Assembly: GCA_021234155.1 (NCBI GenBank)
Contig: JAJEKV010000321.1
Coordinates: 250,001 to 314,000, forward strand
Length of the DNA: 64,000 nt
Source of the DNA: Isoetes taiwanensis
Lineage: Eukaryota; Streptophyta; Lycopodiopsida; Isoetales; Isoetaceae
Direction: 5' to 3'
The position numbers were made by a program, and so were the translations under genes. A model generated the notes under the pieces. The model saw only the letters and a program-made list of their open reading frames with translations. It made no database searches and was not told where the DNA came from. Shown here one piece after another: positions 32,101 through 42,750 of this stretch; positions within the stretch are counted from its first letter, which is position 1; each line of letters begins with the position of its first letter.

Positions 32101-34370
32101 TCTGGTTTCCACTGGAGTGGTGAAGGCAATAACAGATTTGGCCCTTAGTGGGAATCCTAATCCTAAGGTTGTAGAGAATACAATTAGTGCGCTCATTTGC
32201 TTTACAACACCGGAATTGGAGCTCCATCAGTTGCTGGCTGATCAAGGTATTTTAGAGTTTCTTGTCACTACATTTAGTTCTGGATCATTGCCTGCAAAAA
32301 TGAGGTCAACCTTGGGGGAAAAATTTATCGATCAATCAGCTAGATTGAGTGAAACCAGTTGTCTTTGTTTTCGATTTTCCATCCCAAAGACATGCAGAGT
32401 TCATTGTGGAAAATGTACTATCAAGACTACATTTTGCATAGTTGAAGGGGAGTGTAATCACGGCCCAAAGCTAGGATTTCCCTTGTGGATCAGGCAATGC
32501 ATGGAAGTCATCTTGCAAAGAAAAGAGTCGGTGATGTTGGCTCGGTTGGAAGTTATCCGGGATATTTCTTCTTACTTCCGAACTTGTTCATCTTGGTGTT
32601 TATATATGAAGAAGTTTTTTTGGAGATTTCACAGGGAAGGAGAGTATATGGTATAACTTGCAAGTAGTTGTTGTCTATTGCCCACCGGCCTTCTCGGCAG
32701 CAGCCTAATTGTGCATAAGGTTGCCAATGGATCGAAAAGTACAAGCCACGTTGAGAAAAACCAGATTAGATGATGTCCAAAACAAGGTGCACCTCTTTTT
32801 GAAATTCTCGACGACGAGGAATTCTTCACCTTCCTATAGTTTAACTAAATTTCAGTTGTCTCCTTTACCATGTGAAGCCAGAAAATATGTGAGAATAGTT
32901 TGAAGGAGTAAGTAATCTTTGAGAAGCCCCAAAGATAATTGGTCAAAAAGGAATGCAAGGGATTGATGCGTTATTGAGACCAATGAATATTGTAGCAAGA
33001 TACATCGACCCCATTGTGTTAAATAGCTCCCTGTTGTGTGCTCCCCTCGATTCAATATCGACAAATGCTTGTACTATTTCCAAAGAGATAGAAGGGGATG
33101 TTCTAAGTCTAGAAACTTACGTTCTTTTCCCAATTCCCTTTAATATGGTGCCAAACAAGACAAAGCACAAATTGTTGTGAAGAACAACCGAACAACAGAA
33201 TAAAGTGGATTGCGCCAATATGACATGCATTGCTTCCAAAGACAGGCCACATATTGAACTATGAAAGGCTGAGCATATTTTGTTGAGAAGGAAAGGTCGT
33301 TGGAACCTGGAGGTGGTTTGTTTAACTCCTTAATGAGCATCTCATTACGTCTGCAAGTCAATGGAGAGCCAACGTAAAATAAATTCCTATGAAAAAGTCT
33401 GTGTTAGTCCTACAAGTTTAATATTGATCAATGCTTACTTATACAGGGATGAGTTGTGGTGTACTTTAACGAAGTTAATTTTCAGTTTACTCTCCACCGA
33501 CTCAGAAGTTACCTCTAGCATCCAAGTGGCTGGGTTTTTACCATCTTCTATTCTTTGTACACCTTCCAATTCAAATCACATGATAGCAGAACACATCTTC
33601 TGATTATAGAATCGTTGTTCCCATGCTTGTCACAGTCTTGTATGTGATGCTAGCTTTCTAACAGTTGTGTATGACAACTTTAATTTTCTGTTTTCTGATT
33701 TTTGATACATGGTTTCATTTTTTGAAGTTTAAGGCAGCAGACTTTGTAGGAAAGAAGGGTGAGAGGAAGAACAAGCAGCGAAGACAACAAATAAAGGTAA
33801 TTCCAACTTTGATTTTTTGTAGCCTCTTATTATATTTTTGTCTTAATTTATCTTTTCTTGTTTCAGGCTGCAAACATGAAGGTGCAGGGACAGGGAGATC
33901 AAAGGGAAGAAGAAATATTGCACGCTTTAGAAGGCGAGAACGCCCGCGAAGTTGAACAAGGCGGCATCAATAATGAAATAATTGATGGAGGTGAGCAAGA
34001 AGTGAATGAAATAGAAGACACTAGAGCTGAAGATGAGGGAGATGGTATGGAGGCAGCCATGGAGCTAGACGGTAATGTAGGTAGTGCTGATCCGCCACCA
34101 ATGGCTGCTGAAATTGATGCATTTTACGATGCTTTAGTGGAGAAGGGATTGGATAGTGTGAGGACCGTAGAGGAGAGGATCATCAGGAAGAGAAGTGATG
34201 TGGAGGTCACTAGGCGAAGTGATAACGCATCCACTTCAAGAAAGAAAGGGAAGAACACCAAGAACCGAGGTATTGGCAGAAAGCTAAGTTCTGATTTCGT
34301 GAATGGTACTGTTGCCAAAAAAATATTGCCAAAGTACAAATCTCTTCAAAAGACAAGAGGGCGACGTTAG
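29141..34370 (+). CDS. TnpA-like second gene of the CACTA element, multi-exon
   Basis: The plus-strand exon chain has good splice sites. About 29141-29293 contains a 39-bp coding tandem repeat. 29424-29575 is acidic (SEDEEEDDPQFGDEEDD). 29674-29903 contains WKNVSEKQKKRLVRHMEKNY. 29979 onward (DWLRRSDKKIAPNHV, WERFLADKKK) joins the previous exon through a split Lys codon. Next come 31372-31482 (FGDWGAYPSATTMTAIKKQG), about 33740-33796 (FVGKKGERKNKQRRQQIK, basic) and 33867-34370 (acidic, then a Lys/Arg-rich end). The layout resembles plant En/Spm TnpA or Ptta-type proteins that bind subterminal repeats. The intron regions at 30.2-31.4 and 31.5-33.7 kb hold foreign fragments. The first coding exon is not certain. 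Confidence 0.6.
29157..29272 (+). repeat. 39-bp tandem repeat, three units
   Basis: Units start with CTCCGGCGCATACCTCTAAT and include GGAAGGCGAGGCTC. They lie inside the putative first exon of the TnpA-like gene. The unit length is a multiple of three, so copy changes would keep the frame. Confidence 0.8.
30180..31365. other. intron-like stretch inside the CACTA, no gene recognised
   Basis: About 1.2 kb between exons of the TnpA-like gene with no open frame of recognisable family. It may be captured non-coding DNA, since a usual En/Spm intron is shorter, but no borders are visible. Confidence 0.35.
31895..33361 (-). pseudogene. captured ABCG (PDR-type) transporter fragments
   Basis: Three minus-strand pieces lie in the normal N-to-C order of a pleiotropic-drug-resistance half. 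33320-33190 has PPPGSNDLSFSTKYAQ, then CLWKQCMSYWRNPLYSVVR. 33030-32964 has NTMGSMYLATIFIGLNNAS. 31975-31895 has RTVFYLERAAGMYSALSYAI. These cover the start of the second transmembrane domain. In known plant PDR proteins the second and third pieces are adjacent, whereas here about 1 kb of other DNA lies between them. Frames differ and stops intervene, so no transporter can be made. The fragments lie antisense to the TnpA-like gene inside its intron region, as expected for host exons picked up by a CACTA element. Confidence 0.75.
31976..32350 (+). pseudogene. captured armadillo-like repeat fragment
   Basis: The plus-strand frame (open to 32656) reads LECLVRILSEPHDADVQAKC, then GVVKAITDLALSGNP and VENTISALICFTT. 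This helical pattern (small residue, LV..L......V...A...L.NL) is typical of ARM-repeat proteins. Open reading continues past 32350 without the repeat pattern. No start or end of a full ARM protein is present. It interrupts the ABCG fragments, which lie on the other strand, so at least two host genes contributed. The assignment rests on pattern only, with no named ortholog. Confidence 0.45.
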
Positions 34371-34624
34371 ACTTATCTGTGATGGCTACATTTTCGTGTA
34401 TAAACTCTTTTTGAAGTTTCACTTGTTAATTTTGTTAATTTCCACACTTTCTGTTATATGTAATGACTACTTTTGTTTACTATAAAAAGGTGTTTTGAGT
34501 TTTCACAAATGTATTATGTCATTTTTACATTGCATTGAATTCTGTTGTGTCTACTTTAACAAATATAAATGGAACAGAAATTCTGCCTTTAACTGTACCT
34601 TGATCCTAAACTATATCTCAACTA
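34371..34624. other. 3' flank of the TnpA-like gene
   Basis: AT-rich non-coding stretch between the stop codon at 34370 and the right subterminal repeats. TATAAAAAG and T-rich runs may include plant polyadenylation signals, but none can be fixed. Confidence 0.3.
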
Positions 34625-35083
34625 TTGTTCTGACTAATAATCAACAATGACTAATACACGAATTGTCTAACCACCTGACTATATGGTGACCAATATTTGA
34701 CTCTCTCTCTGACTAATATTGTGACCATTTTGATACTTTGACTAAATATCTGACTAAAAGGTTGACTAATATTGTGACCAATATTACTTCCTTGACTATT
34801 TACCTGACTAAAATGTTGACTTATTATTAAACTAAGAATTTGACTAATCTGCTGTCTAAACGTATAACTAATCACCTGACTAAATGTGTACCTAATTACC
34901 TGACTAAATGTCTGACTAAAATACTGACGCGTAATGTGACTAAATATCTGACTAAATCCTGACTAACATTCGTCAGATAATACTCGTCAGCACATTCGTC
35001 AGGAAAACAACTTGGGCAGATGGCTATCTTATGAAGACTGTCTGACGATTTGACTGACGTTTAGCAGTCATTCTCTTGTAGTG
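34625..35083. repeat. CACTA right terminus and subterminal TGACTAAA repeats
   Basis: This is dense with TGACTAA, CTGACTAAA and GTGACCAATA-type motifs. It ends in the inverted terminal repeat GTCATTCTCTTGTAGTG, with the TGC target duplication directly after. Motif density matches the left end. Confidence 0.9.
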
Positions 35084-36466
35084 TGCTAATCTTGCTCGCA
35101 AACTACCATCCCAGTCTAATTTATGTTCAATAGCGATTCTCAAGGATGGGAGTTCTAGCTCAATAGGAACTATAGCTTCTTGCCCATATACTAATTTAAA
35201 AGGTGTAGCATTTGTTGTAACTTTATGTGCAATGCGATAGGCCCACAACGCATCGAAAAGGCGTTTATCCCAATCTGTGCGGTTGGCATTACAAATTTTG
35301 GTAATTATGGTACATAGAGTTTTATTTGTACGCTCCACCTGGCCGTTTGCGCGTGGGTGATATGGAGTTGTCTTTCTATGTTTCACCCCATATCTATTAG
35401 TTAAAGCTTCAATAGTATCATTAAGGAAATGCTTACCTTTGTCGCTGACCAATTCCAAAGGACAGCCAAAACGTGTTATGATATTTTCGTACAAGAATAT
35501 AGCCACATTATTGGCCGTGTCTTCTCTAAATGCGCGTGCTTCCACCCACTTGGTAACATAGTCAGTACAAACCAAAATATATTTATTACCAGTATGCATA
35601 GCAGATGGCTTGATTGGTCCTACAAAATCGATTCCCCATTTTTCAAAAGGCAAGATAGGCATTATTGGATGTAAAGGCATAACGTCTCTGTTAGAAGGCT
35701 TCCCCACCCTTTGACATACATCACAATGTCTAACATATTCCCTAACATCAGCATGCAATTTAGGCCACCATAATCCAACTTGAAGAATTTTCTTAATAGT
35801 AGTATCTATAGAGAAATGCCCACCACTAGGTCCATCATGACATGATTGCAACACAGCTCTAATTTCATGTGGCATTATACATCGTCTCAATACATCATCA
35901 TGACCTAATTTATATAATTGACCCGCAACAAGTGTATATGGCTTTGATTGAATTATTAATCGTCTTTTACCAACAACACTCATACTGATGGAAATCCCCC
36001 GTAGATAAATAAGACTTAATAGATTCATACCATTGGTCTGACTTCTCTGAGAAAAGAGTACTTCATCCGGCAAACAATCTGGAATATCTCCTTCTTCTTT
36101 TGGTCCTGGAATTCTTGACAAATGATCAGCTGCTGAATGTATCTTCCCAGCTCGTACAACAATTCGAAACTTGAATTCCTGCAATAACAACAACCAACGA
36201 GCAATCCTTCCCGTGCGGCAAGGCTTGTTGATCAAATACTTCAAAGGTTGGTGGTCAACAACAAATGCAAATTCATTAGCAAGAAGATAATGCCTAAATT
36301 TTTGGATCGAAAAAATCATGCCAAGTGCCTCACGTTCAGTAGTAGAGTAGTTTTGCTCAGCTTTAGTTAATTGCCTACTTGCATAGAATATGGGATGATC
36401 GATATTCTTTTCATCAGCTTGACATAAAATGCTACCTATAGCATAGTTTGATGCATCAATCAACAC
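35084..36466 (-). CDS. gypsy pol: RNase H and integrase core
   Basis: Long clean frame, open on into the CACTA to 35024. The RNase H part runs from LIDASNYAIGSILCQ through YSTTEREALGMIF to VDHQPLKYLINKPC and ADHLSRIPG. The integrase zinc-binding HHCC motif is visible as HDGPSGGHF and CDVCQRVGK. The catalytic core has KWGIDFVGPI and CTDYVTKW (first Asp), LVSDKGKHFLND (second Asp) and YHPRANGQVERTNK (Glu). All three acidic residues are present. The frame breaks at 35084 where the CACTA element enters and resumes at 21744. Confidence 0.92.
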
Positions 36467-37488
36467 ATGGAATTCTTTAGACCAATCTGGAGACTTTAAA
36501 ATAGGTGATCTAACTAAGGCTAATTTTAGTTCTTCAAATGCTTTTTGACATGCATCATTCCAATCATATTCCTTGATTTTCGTAATAACTTAGTAAGTGG
36601 CAAAGCTTCATTTGTGCATAATGATCAATAAAGCGCCTATGATATCCTACGTGCCCTAGAAAAGCTTGCAGCTCTTTAACATTCTTTGGAGGCTGCAAAT
36701 TAAGGATTTTAGAAGTTTTGTGTGGGTCAATCGTAAGTCCATGTATCGATACAACAAAACCTAGCAAAACACCATGTGTAACCACAAAAGTACATTTCTC
36801 CGGGTTCAAGGAGATTCCATATTCCCTACAACGCTCAAAGCATAACTCCAATTTACTCAAATGATAACTCAAGGATCCAAACACAGCAAAGTCATCTAAG
36901 AATACCTTCATAAAGTCTTGCACAAACTCCTTGAAGGCTTGCGTAATAACATTTGGAATGTAGCGGGGCGTTACATAAACCAAAGGGCATCACTCGATAA
37001 GCGTTAAGTTCCCCAAATAGTTACAAATGTTGTCTTCCCCTATCTTCTGGTCTAATCAATACTTGGTTATATCCCAGAATCCATCCATAAATGAATAAAC
37101 CTCTTGACCCGCTTACAAACATCTAACACTTCGTGCGTGAAGGGAATAGGAAAATGGTCTTTTCGAAAGTGGCATCGTTCAACTTTCGATAATCAACACA
37201 TACACGTATTTTTAAATTTTTCTTATATACACAACACGATAGGTGATACCCATTCACTATAATCTCTGTGGTAGATAAAGCCAACCTTAAGCGACTTATC
37301 AATCTCCTCCCCTTTGCTTTGGCAAATTTAGGGTTAAGTCTATAAGGTTTTGCACTACTGTGTTTAGCATTATCATGGAGCTCAATCTTATGCATACATA
37401 AGGCCGGGTTAATGCCCTTCAAATCATCATATGACCACGCCAAAAAAATATCATTGATATTTTGAAAATAAAACAACACAATTGTCAT
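36467..37488 (-). pseudogene. gypsy pol: reverse transcriptase, several frameshifts
   Basis: The N-terminal part (37488-37123) has WSYDDLKGINPALCMHKIEL and the conserved IRVCVDYRKLNDAT. The palm and connection (36983-36564) have KVFLDDFAVFG, the FLDD variant of the YxDD catalytic motif, then LNPEKCTFVV and LQAFLGHVGYHRRFI. Between them (37122-36984) the frame is lost. At least four frame changes are needed to follow the protein. It would have copied the element RNA together with the RNase H that follows. Confidence 0.85.
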
Positions 37489-37596
37489 ACAAATCCCCGA
37501 TTGATATTAGCCCCTAACTTTATTGTCTTTACTTCTCCTCCTTTCCCGAGGTTAATTTCTTGCACCTTGGGAGGTTGTGAGAAGGTTTCATATTGA

Positions 37597-38760
37597 CTAA
37601 TTTTCATGCGGGCTTCTTTTCCACCTTGATCTCTTGAATTGTGCACCATTGAAATAATCGGGATATTTATCTTGTTTAATATCATCTTCTTCTTCTTCTT
37701 CCTCACATTCTTTCTCCACTTCAACTTGGTTAACATCTATAACACCCATGAAATTTAGAATTGTATCCTCCAAGTCTACAACCGCGTCATCATTAACTCC
37801 GTACACACCTTCTTCTTTCAAGGTCATATCTTCTTGTGGCTCACTAGATGATGCTACATTCGCATATGCACTATCTACATTATAATCATCATCACTACTA
37901 TCACTATCATCGTCACTGGAATCAGATTCTACTTCAAATTGTGCAACAGCTTTTGGCATTTCACTCACTCTAATTTCCACCCTATTATTTCCATCACCAA
38001 TAACTAAAATCCCTCTATGCCAATCGTGTATTGCTCTGGCCTGCAACAACCATGGTCGGCCTAATAATAATGGATAAGAACATACCGTGGTGGTAGCTTT
38101 CAGAACTACATAATCCACATGGAATATAAGATTTGCAATCATGGTTTTTACACCGGTAATCATGCCTAAAGGTTTTACTCGTCTTTGATCAGCCATCCTT
38201 ACTCTAAAATAGACAGGAGAAGGTGCAGGTAGGTCTAATCTTCGAAGAGTTTCTTCTGGCATAATGTTAACCCTGGATCCGGGGTCAATCACAAAGCCAG
38301 AATCTAGCCCTATATCCCCTATAACAACATGCACAGATGGCGATTTCATATCAAACAAAGAGGGCCATATGGAATTAACAGATACGTCCTTTTGCAATCG
38401 TAGAGCCGCAGCCACTTCCTTTCTACATGGAGGGGATAAAGACAACAGCTGTGCAAAAGTAATAGTGGGTCTAATATTGCCTAAATCAGCCAATATATCA
38501 TAAGTAGGCATATCTTTAGAAAGTTTCAGAATTTTCTTGTATTTCCTTCTACTCCTTGGTTTCCTAAGTTGCTCTCCAGACTCTTTCTCGTTTGGAAAAG
38601 AGGAGTTTCCTGCATCCATAATGCCTTTAAGTTCTTTAAATGTGGGCGTGTCATGCAAAGTCTCCTTGGGAGTGTCTTGGGTGTCACCTAATCCTAAAAA
38701 TTCGGGCTTTTCGAATCTCACACGTCTACTCCTTCTCTGATTATTAGGATTCAATTGCAT
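37597..38760 (-). CDS. gypsy retropepsin-type aspartic protease region
   Basis: A frame of up to 387 codons. A basic RRSRRVRFEKPEF linker precedes the protease. The protease reads GFVIDPGSRVNIM, where the usual D-S/T-G motif is D-P-G, and later YPLLLGRPWLLQA, the ILGR-type second motif. The C-terminal part is very acidic (DSSDDDSDSSDDD, EEEEEDD) and leads toward the RT. The Pro in the active-site motif is unusual and could be a mutation. Protease cuts the Gag-Pol polyprotein. Confidence 0.85.
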   Translation of the reverse strand: MQLNPNNQRRSRRVRFEKPEFLGLGDTQDTPKETLHDTPTFKELKGIMDAGNSSFPNEKESGEQLRKPRSRRKYKKILKLSKDMPTYDILADLGNIRPTITFAQLLSLSPPCRKEVAAALRLQKDVSVNSIWPSLFDMKSPSVHVVIGDIGLDSGFVIDPGSRVNIMPEETLRRLDLPAPSPVYFRVRMADQRRVKPLGMITGVKTMIANLIFHVDYVVLKATTTVCSYPLLLGRPWLLQARAIHDWHRGILVIGDGNNRVEIRVSEMPKAVAQFEVESDSSDDDSDSSDDDYNVDSAYANVASSSEPQEDMTLKEEGVYGVNDDAVVDLEDTILNFMGVIDVNQVEVEKECEEEEEEDDIKQDKYPDYFNGAQFKRSRWKRSPHEN

Positions 38761-38786
38761 CTGATAGATAGGGCATGAGTTTTCCT

Positions 38787-40280
38787 CTATTGGTTCACAT
38801 AAATTAGAGTCAAGGATTTTTTTTCTTTCCCCTTAGATCCGTTTTCCATAGATGGTGACAATACATGTGGACACCTATCTTGTGAGTGTAACCCCCGGGT
38901 ATTGCAAATGCCACACACAGGTTCAAAACCTACTTCTTTTCGTGGATTGGGACAATTAGGAGCTATATGTCCCTCTTCCTGGCATCTGAAACATCTAATA
39001 GGTTGTTGGGACCTTGATTGTCTTGGTGCTGGCCTTGAGAACCTATTGGGTGTATTATTTCTCCCTTGTGTAGATGGATTAGCAAAGCATAAACAGGAAC
39101 TAATGGTGCATTTGTCCACCATCTACCATAGCAGGTTGGATATAATAGCTAGGTGTACTAGATGGTTTTGAGACAACAGGTCTCACATTTGTCCTCATTT
39201 GGATCAACTCTCCTATCTTCTTTGGAAATAATAGGTCATTATCATTATGGTTATTCCTACTACAATAATTGCACCATGTCCTAGGCTTGGTCAAAAGGAC
39301 ACTCATTGGGAAAATGACCATAACCGTGACATTGAACACACCATACATTTCTACGGGCTTGGGCTCTAAATTACGAGGTGTTCTAATTGCGGATAATTGC
39401 TTACTCAACTCCTTTTCAAGACCTCATCAATAGTTTGCCTAATAGTTGTCGAAGATCAGATATAGGAGGCTGATTTGGAGCTATTTTATGGCTGCACCAA
39501 CCCTCTAGAAGTTGCTCAGTAAGGCATTCTACTATAATCAACTAATTGAGGGGATGCATAATGGACATGTATGTGCGGAATATTAGGTGTAGCTTGTGAA
39601 AGCACTTTGCCCCATTGGCACATAGAAACTAGGGATGCTTGTCATATTAGCATTCATTTGTGGGTTTCTCATATAATTCATCCCCCCAGTTCTAGTTGGG
39701 ATGCAATTTTAATTCTTTGCTTCTAAGGGCGTGGGGGGTGCATTTTACATAAAAGCTCATGTGGCTAGGAAGTCCTTTAGTAAACCATCTAATCGATATT
39801 AGACATCCGGTGGTTTAGGTTTCTTACCCAAGAGTCTACGAAATCTATTAACATAACTTTGAATAGACTCGTTTGGCAACATGGTGAAGTCTTGTAACTC
39901 GTCATCCAGTCTATCTATAAACCCTGCAGGTCTAAAAGTTTCTAGAAATGCTTCTTCCAATTCCTTCCAAGTAGCATAAGTGGTATTTTTCAATGAGTGG
40001 CGATACCACTCTGAAGCTCCACCCATCAACGTGGCTGGGAACCATCTTAATCGCTCTGTGTTTGTATTCTCTTGATTTGCCTCACTCACCGTAAGAAAAT
40101 GGCTAACATGTGCATCAGGGTCTTCTCCTACCTGACCACTAAAAGTACCATAGCGCATGCGGGCTGATTTAACAGTTGATGTGCTCATATTTTGTGTATT
40201 TTGTGAACTGTGATTTTCAGAATGGCTAGTCTGTGGAATAGTGTTTTTTAGCGAAGATCTTCCTCCTCTTGTTGTTGCTG
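38787..40280 (-). pseudogene. gypsy gag with zinc knuckle, frameshifted
   Basis: A leader frame (about 40340-40240) reads KEQREKQARLRQERYN with a poly-Gln run. The gag domain (40188-39799) has EDPDAHVSHFLTVSEANQ, RLRWFPATLMGGASEWY and TWKELEEAFLETFRP. The nucleocapsid part (39122-38787) has a CCHC zinc knuckle CFRCQEEGHIAPNC and a second Cys/His cluster CGICNTRGLHSQDRC. The frame is broken between 39799 and 39408, so the protein is not intact. Gag forms the particle and binds element RNA. Confidence 0.85.
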
Positions 40281-40607
40281 GCGTCTATTATATCTCTCTT
40301 GTCTTAATCGAGCTTGCTTCTCTCTTTGCTCTTTAGTGAATTGTGGATACATACATCACAGGTTTTTTATGGGTGGCATGTCCCATCTATAACAGTGGCA
40401 CTCTCGCTCTTCTGTTTAGCATGGCGCTTCTATCCCCATTTACTATTCCCAGTGAAGTTTTCCCCCTCTTTCAATCTCTTAACATAATTTATTCAAAGAC
40501 AAGTATGCAAGCAATTATTCAGACAAGCAATAATAATTATTAATCATTCCCGGTTCTTCCAGATGCAAGGTTTATGCATGAGATAATCTCGCTCACTCTA
40601 AGCCTGA

Positions 40608-40624
40608 CCCGGGCGAAGCCACCA
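40608..40624 (-). other. primer-binding site candidate
   Basis: On the minus strand, four bases after the end of the 5' LTR (CCGTCTACA), the sequence is TGGTGGCTTCGCCCGGG. It starts with TGG, as expected for pairing with a tRNA CCA end. I could not name the primer tRNA. Confidence 0.5.
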
Positions 40625-41161
40625 AACATGTAGACGGTTTTCGTGTGTGTAGGAACAATATAGCCAGCAGATAATTCATTATCATTACACAGGGAATTGA
40701 ACCCAGGTATCCAGATATATAGCAATGAGGATTTAAAGATTCACAGGAGACATTTCATAACAAGTAATATGATAATGAACCAGAGTTATATTCCATAGTT
40801 TCAGATCTGAATACACCAAATATACATAGCACTTATCTCATAAACAAGACATAATCACAGGTAGTTTGATAACCAAAACCATATTCACAGTTTTAAAAAT
40901 CGAATAACAAAATACTTGAAGAACTTATCTGTGAATAGAACAAATGCAAGAACTCCAGGAGATCTTCTGGAGTTATGGATGAACTGCTTTTTGCTTCAGA
41001 ATGCTAGTCGAATATGGCTTCTGGAAGCTTGCTTAAAGATAATCTCCAATAGGCGGTGCGCCCTAATGCTCGGGATTACCGGTACGATCGGAATGGCTCG
41101 CTGCTGGGTCCGATATGCTTCGCTCTGTCTGGCGCCTCACAATCTAATCGGCTCCTTCCCA

Positions 41162-41560
41162 TCTTATCTTTTAAAATGGTAAGGCTTTGGTTTTCGAGCC
41201 AGGAACGCCGCATGTGCAGACGCATGCGGCGTTCCCTCTTCCGCATGCGGCGTTCCCTCTTCCCCTGCGGCGCTTCTTTCCTTTCCACGTCTGCTCTTGC
41301 GGGACTTCCTCTGTATGCTCTTTTCAAAGCTCGGCCGAGGGCGGGCGAGCAAGATGTCAATGGCAAGCAATGGCGCTTGCCCATTAGAAGTGATTTGCTT
41401 GCGCCAAACTCCTGTTTTGTGTTCGCATTCTTTCTTGCATTCTTCAGATTTGTGAAACACTTCATTTTTTGTAACGTTTTTTCTTTGGCGTTCTTAGGGC
41501 AAGAAGATATTCTCGCCACCTCTGCCGATCCTAAGCTTGGCTGGAGTTTGTGGCATCCCT
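41162..41560. other. GC-rich 5' part of the Helitron with short CGCATGCGGCG repeats
   Basis: GCATGCGGCGTTCCCTCTTCC occurs about two and a half times at 41222-41270. The region is more GC-rich than its surroundings. Open frames on both strands look non-coding, and no family is recognised. Confidence 0.5.
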
Positions 41561-41626
41561 AGCAGAGCTGCTGCAAGCATTTGCTTGGTTTTCAGAACTT
41601 GGAACGGGAGAGCTTGGTTCTCAGGC

Positions 41627-42010
41627 TTAAGGCTCTTGGTTGAAAATGCAACAGAGCTTCTTGAAGCTTTTGATGCATCTAAGCTGCAAAAACGAAGGCA
41701 CATTCTGGTGCTTATTTTTAAGCTTGGGCATCTCAGCAAGCAAATCCGTCTGGAAATCTTTTAATTCGCTGCTTAAAATCGGTTGGGCTTCTCTTTTTCC
41801 TGCTTGACGGATTTGCTTGAGTTGTCCATAAATAAGAAAATATGATAATAAAGGATGGATTTGCCTCTGCCCATTCCCATTCTCAGATGCGGAAATGCCA
41901 AGCTTGCCCGGCCCTTTACGCCTACCGTCGCGGATATACTCGCCCACAAGGTATGTTACCCTGGAAATGTTTGCATTTTTTTCTTTTTTTGGAAAGGGCT
42001 TAGATTGCAT
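41627..42010 (-). other. open minus-strand frame in the Helitron, possible captured gene piece
   Basis: A 127-codon frame of natural-looking composition includes NISRVTYLVGEYIRDG and GQLKQIRQAGKREAQ, and later FQTDLLAEMPKLKNK. Length and composition are better than the surroundings, but no family is recognised. It may be a host exon picked up by the Helitron. Confidence 0.3.
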
Positions 42011-42409
42011 TCGCTGTTATAGGATTCCAGTAATTGTTTAACCAAAGCTACATCAACAGGAAGACTATCAGCAGTGCCCAATGCATTTATTGAGGATACA
42101 TGGCCAATCAATCGGGCCTTATCCCACAGAGCAAGATATAAACATAATAGTGAAAGGAAGAAACATGATTTGATTGATATGGAGGGTATTCTAATGCTAT
42201 GTTTCGAGTTGTCTTGGATAATGTGCGTAAGCTTTCAATGGAGAAGAGTGAAAACGTCTTCGCAACATTGCAAGCACAAAAATGAGGTATTCTGGTTTTC
42301 TGGCATTGCATCCTTTCTTATTCAGTGAAAAATGATAGATTTTAACTGTTGCAATTCATATTTCTTTGCTTCTTTCATTTCTTATTGTATCTACTATATA
42401 TATTTGTTA

Positions 42410-42750
42410 CAGTTTCTCTCTCATGCTCAGCAGCAAGCATATCCTTTGCTATTGAGACAGCACAACTTATATCCAGTACGTGAATTATTTTTTGCAGAAT
42501 AATTTTTGTTAGAGATTAAATTTTAATCTTGGGTGTCAAAATTTATATTTTGCAGAGATCAAGACTGTTTGGATCAAGACTGAACACACTAACACACAGT
42601 GACATAACTGCCAAGCTAACACTTACGATTTCAAGGGAAATTAACAAAGCGCAGGTGGGTATTGATTAGAAACATTCTTGGTCGGAGATGAATTTCTGGG
42701 CAGATCTGAGCCAAATTGTTCTGCTTTTTTGCAGATTATGGGCTGTTATA
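42410..42750 (+). pseudogene. captured host exons with splice sites in the Helitron
   Basis: Two exon-like blocks are flanked by plant splice signals. After TTGTTACAG, a block with SHAQQQAYPLLLRQHNLYP ends at GTACGTG. After ATTTTGCAG, a block from 42557 with RSRLFGSRLNTLTHSDITAK ends AAAGCGCAG before GTGGGT (42656). A third acceptor TTTTGCAG precedes ATTATGGGC. The source gene is not recognised. The spacing and intact splice sites suggest genomic, not cDNA, capture. Confidence 0.45.

Larger units (their letters stand above)
21745..35083. mobile_element. 13.3-kb CACTA (En/Spm) DNA transposon nested in gypsy pol
   Basis: The left end is CACTACAAGAGAATGACT and the right end, reversed, starts CACTACAAGAGAATGACTGC, giving near-perfect terminal inverted repeats. 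A 3-bp target duplication TGC lies at 21742-21744 and 35084-35086, as expected for CACTA elements. Both ends carry dense subterminal repeats of TGACTAAA/TGACTAAT. Inside are a TNP2-type transposase and a SET-domain gene on the minus strand, a divergent TnpA-like gene on the plus strand, and captured host-gene fragments. The insertion point is inside the integrase coding region of the gypsy element, so it is younger than that element. Confidence 0.95.

Noticed and set aside
41187-41387. GC-rich frames in the Helitron start region as a real protein
   Set aside because: Frames on both strands are produced by a 21-bp GC-rich tandem repeat, and the composition is extreme.
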